64,000 bases of DNA from Cryoendolithus antarcticus (lineage: Eukaryota > Ascomycota > Dothideomycetes > Cladosporiales > Cladosporiaceae). A model generated the notes under the pieces. The model did no database searches, was not told where the DNA came from, and worked only from the letters and a program-made list of their open reading frames with translations. Positions 59,673 to 64,000 of the stretch are shown one piece after another. Location of the stretch: NCBI GenBank assembly GCA_002077065.1, contig NAJO01000009.1, positions 1,160,032 through 1,224,031 of the forward strand. The letters run 5' to 3'. The position numbers and the translations under genes were made by a program. Each line of letters opens with the position of its first letter. Position 1 is the stretch's first letter.

Positions 59673-61057
59673 TGTGTTGTCTTCTTGAAGCACGAACCTT
59701 GTGGTCAGTCAACTGCGGATTACAAGCGACCCGTAAGTTTCTTATCAGGAACCATGAAGGATTGGAGCACTGCAGCCAGCCCATTGCTCGCCTGCCAGCA
59801 CGATTGCGAGCACTCACGAGTTTGCGGGCATATCACGGAAGGTCGGTACATCCTTGCTACCCGATATTGTAACAATTCGCACGCTGGGACGACTGCATCT
59901 CTTCTGGAAGCCTATATGATTGATCTATGCCCATCTCAAATTGGCAGGACCAATCGACCGAAGGCACTCCAGATTTGCAATCTTCAAAACACGTGATGCG
60001 ACATATCAAGAGAGCACCAGAAGCTGTTGACTGTATGGCTACTATCCGCCGAGATCATAGAGGTGAGGAGTTGGCGAGTTGCTCGTATTTGGGTCTGCGA
60101 AATACTGCGCTCGTCCAGCTGTTGCTAATCATGCGAGGGTCGCACGCTGCTTCATCTCGGTCAGAGCATGAGCGAACTCCAGCTGCAGATTCGAGTGGCT
60201 GCGATCGTCGTGGTGCGTAGAGGGTGCCGGACCCACTGCAGCACTTCTATACACTCGGAATGCTTGAAAGATCTCGAGTTCAGTCTGCTCAAAATTGTAA
60301 GCAAGATAGCGAGACTATCCGTTCGGAAGCGTACAGCGAGATTGATAGAACGTCTCACCCAGTGCGAACTCACGGATGGCTACCTCGCGGACTGCTAGTT
60401 AGCCGCTACATTTGCTGTCAATTCGTGGGCTGCAATACATTTGATCATCCTATGCCTGCCCGACGCAATTGGTACAAAGCATGGCCCCCCACCGCCTCCT
60501 CCGCCCACCCCAGCAAGTGATACGGTCGTGAGGTGCTCGGAATCACCACGGGGGTGTCTGTGCGGTTACTGTGAATGCATTGTCCGGAGCCATGAAGGAC
60601 ATTGGCGGGCTAGACAGTGTTCATTGAAGCATTGCGACTTGGAATCTGCAATGATAGTTGGGGGACGACACACGAGTGACGACGGTCCAGATTCTGGAGT
60701 TGAGGGACGATGCTTGAGAGACTACGAGCACGATCAAGGTACAAACCTCTGTGTCTTCCCTCACAGCGTTCAGGAGTCAATCAAACGCGACATGCGGAAC
60801 AGGGGAACTCTTAGCGATGTGATGATTAGAACAGCGCGAGAGTGAAGCAAGTTAGCACCGGCCTCCAATCAGCTCGCAACAAGCACTGAAGAGGTGCAAC
60901 CGAAGTTGCGCATGCTGCTACGTTTCACAACGCAACGGTCGACGACGGCATCCCGCGCCACCAATACTAAGCGTATGGTAATTAAGTACCTTAGTTGTCG
61001 GCCAATGAAAGACAAGTGCTATCTAGTCGATCTTAGCCCTGCTGTGCGCCACTCTAG
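59673..61057. other. Subtelomeric transition region without a supported gene
   Basis: About 1.4 kb of ordinary base composition. Several open frames of 60-134 codons exist (for example 60168-60398 and 60441-60845), but they use non-ATG starts or show no recognisable family. The frame at 60168 encodes a helical, basic stretch near LLKIVSKIARLSVRKR that might be a remnant of a longer gene. Nothing firmer can be said. Confidence 0.35.
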
Positions 61058-61136
61058 GTACCTACATTAGCGCTGTTTTTCGCCGTACCTGCATTAGCGC
61101 TACTCTACGCCGTACCTGCATTAGCGCTGTTCTACC
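61058..61136. repeat. 27-bp tandem repeat, about three copies, at the edge of the RIP zone
   Basis: Units start at 61058, 61085 and 61112, each with GTACCT(A/G)CATTAGCGCT followed by a variable C/T-rich tail ending CGCC. The last copy is slightly degenerate. Beyond it CpA/TpG dinucleotides nearly vanish. Confidence 0.85.
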
Positions 61137-63088
61137 TTCGCCCTAGGAGAATTAGTTAATAGAGTAGTATAGAAAGGGACTTATTCCTACGATCTTTACG
61201 TGAATCCGTTTATCCTCGATATAAATCCGATTTCTATTGTCCTAAATCTCTTATATATAATTATCTCTAAATATATTTATTATAGGTAAGTAACGTATAT
61301 ACTAAGGCTTAACGTAGTATATAGTAAGTTCGATATTAGAGGAAGAGAGGTTCTATGCTAAGTCCGTAATAAAAGGAGTAGCCTCCTATATACGGATATA
61401 GCATTATATAGGTAAAGCCCGTGTCTTTATCCTAGGGCTTGCCTCTTATATTACCCCCCTCCTCCCTATTATAATCGAGTAGAGACTATAGAAAAATAAA
61501 TTCCGTTTACTTTAGAGCACGTATTTACTTCGACTATAACCTAGATATACCTATCTCCGGCGCTTAATATCGGGGTCCGGTTAGTATATAGCTACTTCCG
61601 ACTTTAGTATCTTTAGTTTACGTCTTTATTATAAGTGAATTCGCTATATCCGGTAAAGTGAAATGACCTATTTCTAGGCCCCGGGCATTTCTCTAGGGAC
61701 CCGACGACTTTACGTCGGGCTCTACCGACTACCCTTAGGGCCCTCCTTCCTATTATTACCTACCCTATTATCCCGGTTTTATTGTTATATACGCTCTTAG
61801 CATTTACTCGTAATTATGCTATAAACTAACTATTTCCGCTCCCTTTCCTTCTTCTCTTTATTACTAACTACTAACGTAAGTAAGAAGATACCCTCCCTAA
61901 AGCTCTCTAGCGGAATCCGCTTGAAATTGACTAGGAACTAGATGTCTAATATCTACTACCTGCCCTACGTTTCCGCCGGAATTAACTACGTGTCCTAAGT
62001 AATATATACTAGATCCCGCTCTATTCTAATTAGGCCCTACTAATAATCTTTAGACTAAAGACGCTCGTTCGTATAAGTCTTATACTAATAAGAAGAAGAA
62101 CTACTACGATCTATATATATACCGGGGTCCGATCGATTTACGTCGCTAACCGGTAATAGTCTAACTATGGCCTATGTCGCCTATACTATATAGACTTGTT
62201 CTAGAGAGAACGACAAGTAAATACTACGGAATCCGGTTGTTTTCGGTCGCCTAACTATCTATTCTTATAGGAAGGAGGCCTAGGAGGATCTCTATTATGT
62301 CCTTAAGGTATATAAGGCCTTAAAGCCTCTCTAAGCTTCTAGGTTGCTCTCTAGGTTAGTTTACTAACTCCGCTCACTTTACGTCGCTAACTATCGATTC
62401 TAGTATAGTAGCTACGGAGATTACTAGGAAATTAGTAGATACTATGGCTTAGTAGGGCTAGACGTGAGTTTACCCCGGGCTCTACTCTATTACTATTACT
62501 TACTATTTATTTAGTCCCGGAGGAACTCCCTAGGCGTTCGTCCTCGGGCCCCGTCGTTCCGGTAGCGGTCCCCCGCCTAAGAAGGGTAGTAAGAAGGCTA
62601 AGTCCTAAGTAGTATTTTTATAGGGTTCCGGCGTGTTCTTAATAGAGTCCGGTTAGTTAGTATAGTAGCGGTTTTAGGACGGAGTCCCTAGAATTAGCGT
62701 AGAGTCCGGCGTCCGCCTCTCCTAGTATATAGTAATCCCTCCCCTTCTCATTCTCTTCTCCTCCCGTTCTATTAACGCCTATTCCCGTATATTTCTTAGT
62801 AGGGTCCAATTCCCCTATAAAACGCCTAATACCTATTTATTCTCTTAGGAGTCCTACTCCTTTCCCTTACTTCCCTTCTTCTCCTTTTCCTATACTTCTC
62901 TCGGCCCGTCGTTAGTCTTAGCATCTCCGTATCTAGCTTTATAGTTATCTATTATAGCATTATCTACTAGGTTTTCTAAGGGCTCCTATAATTTCTCGTA
63001 GTAGCCGGCCTATTTTACTAGGACTTCCCTCCCCTTCCCTCTCTTCTTCGTTCGCGCGTAAATGATTTCCTAATAGTATAAAACATGT

Positions 63089-63179
63089 GGAAACTTAAGT
63101 TTCCCTGTCGAAATATTTTAGTTTCCTCGAGATTTTTTAAATCCGCTATTTTCTATATATTACAAATGAGGAAACTAAA
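63089..63179. repeat. Palindrome and inverted-repeat island
   Basis: GGAAACTTAAGTTTCC (63089-63104) is a perfect 16-bp palindrome. Just beyond it, TTTAGTTTCCTC (63117-63128) and GAGGAAACTAAA (63168-63179) form a perfect 12-bp inverted repeat around a 39-nt AT-rich loop. All three share the GTTTCC/GGAAAC core. The stretch also keeps a few CpA/TpG dinucleotides, unlike the flanks. Confidence 0.85.
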
Positions 63180-63270
63180 TTCCGAGTCCGTAGATCGATT
63201 TATAGGGTCTATTATAAGCTTAGAAAGATATATACGCTTAGCACTCTTCTTAGATACTTTTTCTATATAA

Positions 63271-63380
63271 CCCCTTCTTAGCCCTTCCTATATTCCCTTC
63301 TTAGCCCTTTCGATATCCCCTTCTTAGTCCTTCCGATACTCCCTTCTTAGCCCTTTCTTAGCCCTTCCTTAGCCCTTCTT
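63271..63380. repeat. 23-bp minisatellite
   Basis: Units at 63271, 63294, 63317 and 63340 start (C/T)CCCTTCTTAG(C/T)CCTT and end with variable YCxATAY. The array then decays into shorter TTAGCCCTT-type copies to about 63380. Confidence 0.85.
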
Positions 63381-63397
63381 TCTCCTCTCTATCTCCT

Positions 63398-63907
63398 CTA
63401 GATCTCTCCTCTAGCTAGCCTAGTTAGCTCCCTCTCCTCCTCGCTAGCTTCGCCGTCCGAACCCTCCGTTAGCTCCTCTCCCCTTATCTCCCTCTCCCTC
63501 TCCTCCCTCTCTTCTTCTATCTCCTCCTCCGTTAGAGGCTCGCTCTCTCGCCTCCTCCCTCGCCTTATATCCTCTCTTCTCCTCCTATCCCTAAAGTACC
63601 TCCTAGAAAAAAGAGTAAGTAAGAAAGCTAATAGAGCTAGAGGTAACCGCTACCTTCCTAAGGCTTGTCTTTTATCCGCGAACTCCTCCTCTAGCTTAGA
63701 GATCTCCTCTCTAAGCTCATTTTTCTTCTCCTCTCTAGATCTAGAGGTTCTCTTCTTCTCTAGAGCCTCTAGCTCTAAAGAAAGCTCCTTTAGTAGCCTA
63801 GAAATGGTAGGAAGCTTCCCACTACTATAGCGGCGGAAGGGAGGAGGGGTAGCGTTATAAAGGCCGGAGGTAATAAGGGGACCGGTAGGGAAAGGTAGGA
63901 AAGACAT
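63398..63907 (-). CDS. Predicted small coiled-coil protein next to the telomere
   Basis: Exon 1 63907-63654 and exon 2 63602-63398 give 152 aa if a 51-nt intron (63603-63653, GTAGCG...TTTTTTCTAG) is removed; unspliced, the frame stops after 85 codons at 63650. The N-terminus is MSFLPFPTGPLITSGLYNAT. A charged coiled coil follows (LLKELSLELEALEKKRTSRS, LREEISKLEEEFADKRQ), and exon 2 is almost entirely Arg/Glu (LTEEEIEEER). The sequence lies within the CpA-depleted zone and uses few codon types. It could be a repeated subtelomeric gene or simply a purine-rich frame left open by chance. I do not recognise a family. Confidence 0.35.
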
Positions 63908-63954
63908 CTTTTCGATTCTTCGATTTTTTCGGTTTTTCGATTTTTCGAAGGGAT
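63908..63954. other. Telomere-adjacent junction with CGATTTTTC repeats
   Basis: Short T-rich stretch with repeated TTCGATT/TTTTTCG units between the predicted gene's ATG and the first TTAGGG. Confidence 0.7.
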
Positions 63955-64000
63955 TTAGGGTTAGGGTTAGGGTTAGGGTTAGGGTTAGGGTTAGGGTTAG
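63955..64000 (+). repeat. Telomere, (TTAGGG)n
   Basis: Seven perfect TTAGGG units plus TTAG, running to the last base. The G-rich strand reads 5'->3' toward the end, so this is the right end of a chromosome; the array is probably cut short by assembly. Confidence 0.99.

Larger units (their letters stand above)
61137..63397. other. RIP-marked, TpA-rich subtelomeric sequence
   Basis: The sequence is rich in TA and CTAG and nearly lacks CpA and TpG. By my own count, 61441-61920 (480 nt) has 3 CpA and 5 TpG, where about 60 in total would be expected from random order. CpG is not depleted. This is the pattern left by RIP acting on CpA in both strands of duplicated DNA. No coding frame longer than about 61 codons survives. 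It is probably one or more decayed transposons or subtelomeric repeats, but the original element cannot be recognised. Confidence 0.8.

Noticed and set aside
60168..60398. Possible remnant of a fungal NACHT/ankyrin-type N-terminal domain
   Set aside because: The helical, basic stretch is only vaguely similar and too short to support a call.
60441..60845. 134-codon plus-strand frame near the subtelomere
   Set aside because: It starts at TTG, has a low-complexity Pro run and no family resemblance; kept only as part of the gene-poor interval.
63271..63380. Minisatellite as degenerate telomere repeat
   Set aside because: TTAGCCC looks superficially telomeric but matches neither TTAGGG nor CCCTAA, and the unit length is 23 bp.
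61137..63397. Intact transposon or RecQ-type telomere-linked helicase gene
   Set aside because: No open frame longer than about 61 codons and no helicase, transposase or reverse transcriptase motif survives.
1..64000. tRNA, rRNA or CRISPR features
   Set aside because: No B-box-like GGTTCRANTCC with matching arms, no rRNA segments and no regular spacer-repeat pattern were found by eye.

Overview
The window is the right-hand end of a chromosome from a filamentous ascomycete, most probably a dothideomycete (class is an inference). Three things support this: introns of about 40-60 nt with GT...CTGAC/CTAAC...AG signals, fungal-specific families (GH43, Zn2Cys6 regulator, P450, Las1, Atg16), and a run of TTAGGG repeats ending at base 64000. 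Gene density is high up to about 59.7 kb, with roughly one gene per 2 kb on both strands and little repeat DNA. I saw no tRNA, rRNA, CRISPR array or intact transposon.

Layout. 1-10.4 kb: a left-truncated coiled-coil gene (possibly a Mediator subunit), the RNA-binding protein Pub1, the alpha subunit of mitochondrial processing peptidase, a Dma1-type FHA-RING ubiquitin ligase and a secreted GH43 glycosidase. 10.6-13.7 kb: two tandem, diverged zinc-finger paralogues. 14.3-36 kb: mostly housekeeping genes: Cdt2, Rrp5, a GST-like protein, NAD kinase, Las1, a UBE2J-type tail-anchored E2, a Ybp/Alf4/glomulin-type protein, a lysine-rich nuclear protein, a DUF4604 protein, Yrb1/RanBP1 and Taf14. 36.8-41.8 kb: an accessory-looking block with a GFA-type protein, a cytochrome P450 and a C2H2 + Zn2Cys6 regulator. 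42.3-59.7 kb: an alpha/beta-hydrolase-like protein, Spb1, Mkt1, a Cwc23-type J protein, Dcp2, a DUF676 lipase-like protein, a broken NmrA-like oxidoreductase and Atg16. 59.7-64 kb: a gene-poor subtelomere, most of it almost free of CpA/TpG (the signature of repeat-induced point mutation, RIP), with minisatellites, a short inverted-repeat island and one predicted small gene about 50 bp from the telomere.

How the genes relate. Three proteins act in ribosome biogenesis (Rrp5, Las1, Spb1). Pub1, Dcp2 and Mkt1 act on mRNA fate. Dma1, Cdt2 and the E2 belong to ubiquitin pathways. These look scattered rather than operon-like. The P450, regulator and GFA protein could be a small metabolic locus, but no backbone synthase is present. 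The most useful observations are the NmrA-like gene interrupted by exactly two in-frame TAG codons, the RIP-marked chromosome end with its telomere-abutting gene model, and the zinc-finger paralogues that share 40- and 41-nt introns.

Exon limits were worked out by hand from splice signals and reading-frame continuity. All spliced models given sum to whole codons. Protein identities rest on motif recognition without database searches.
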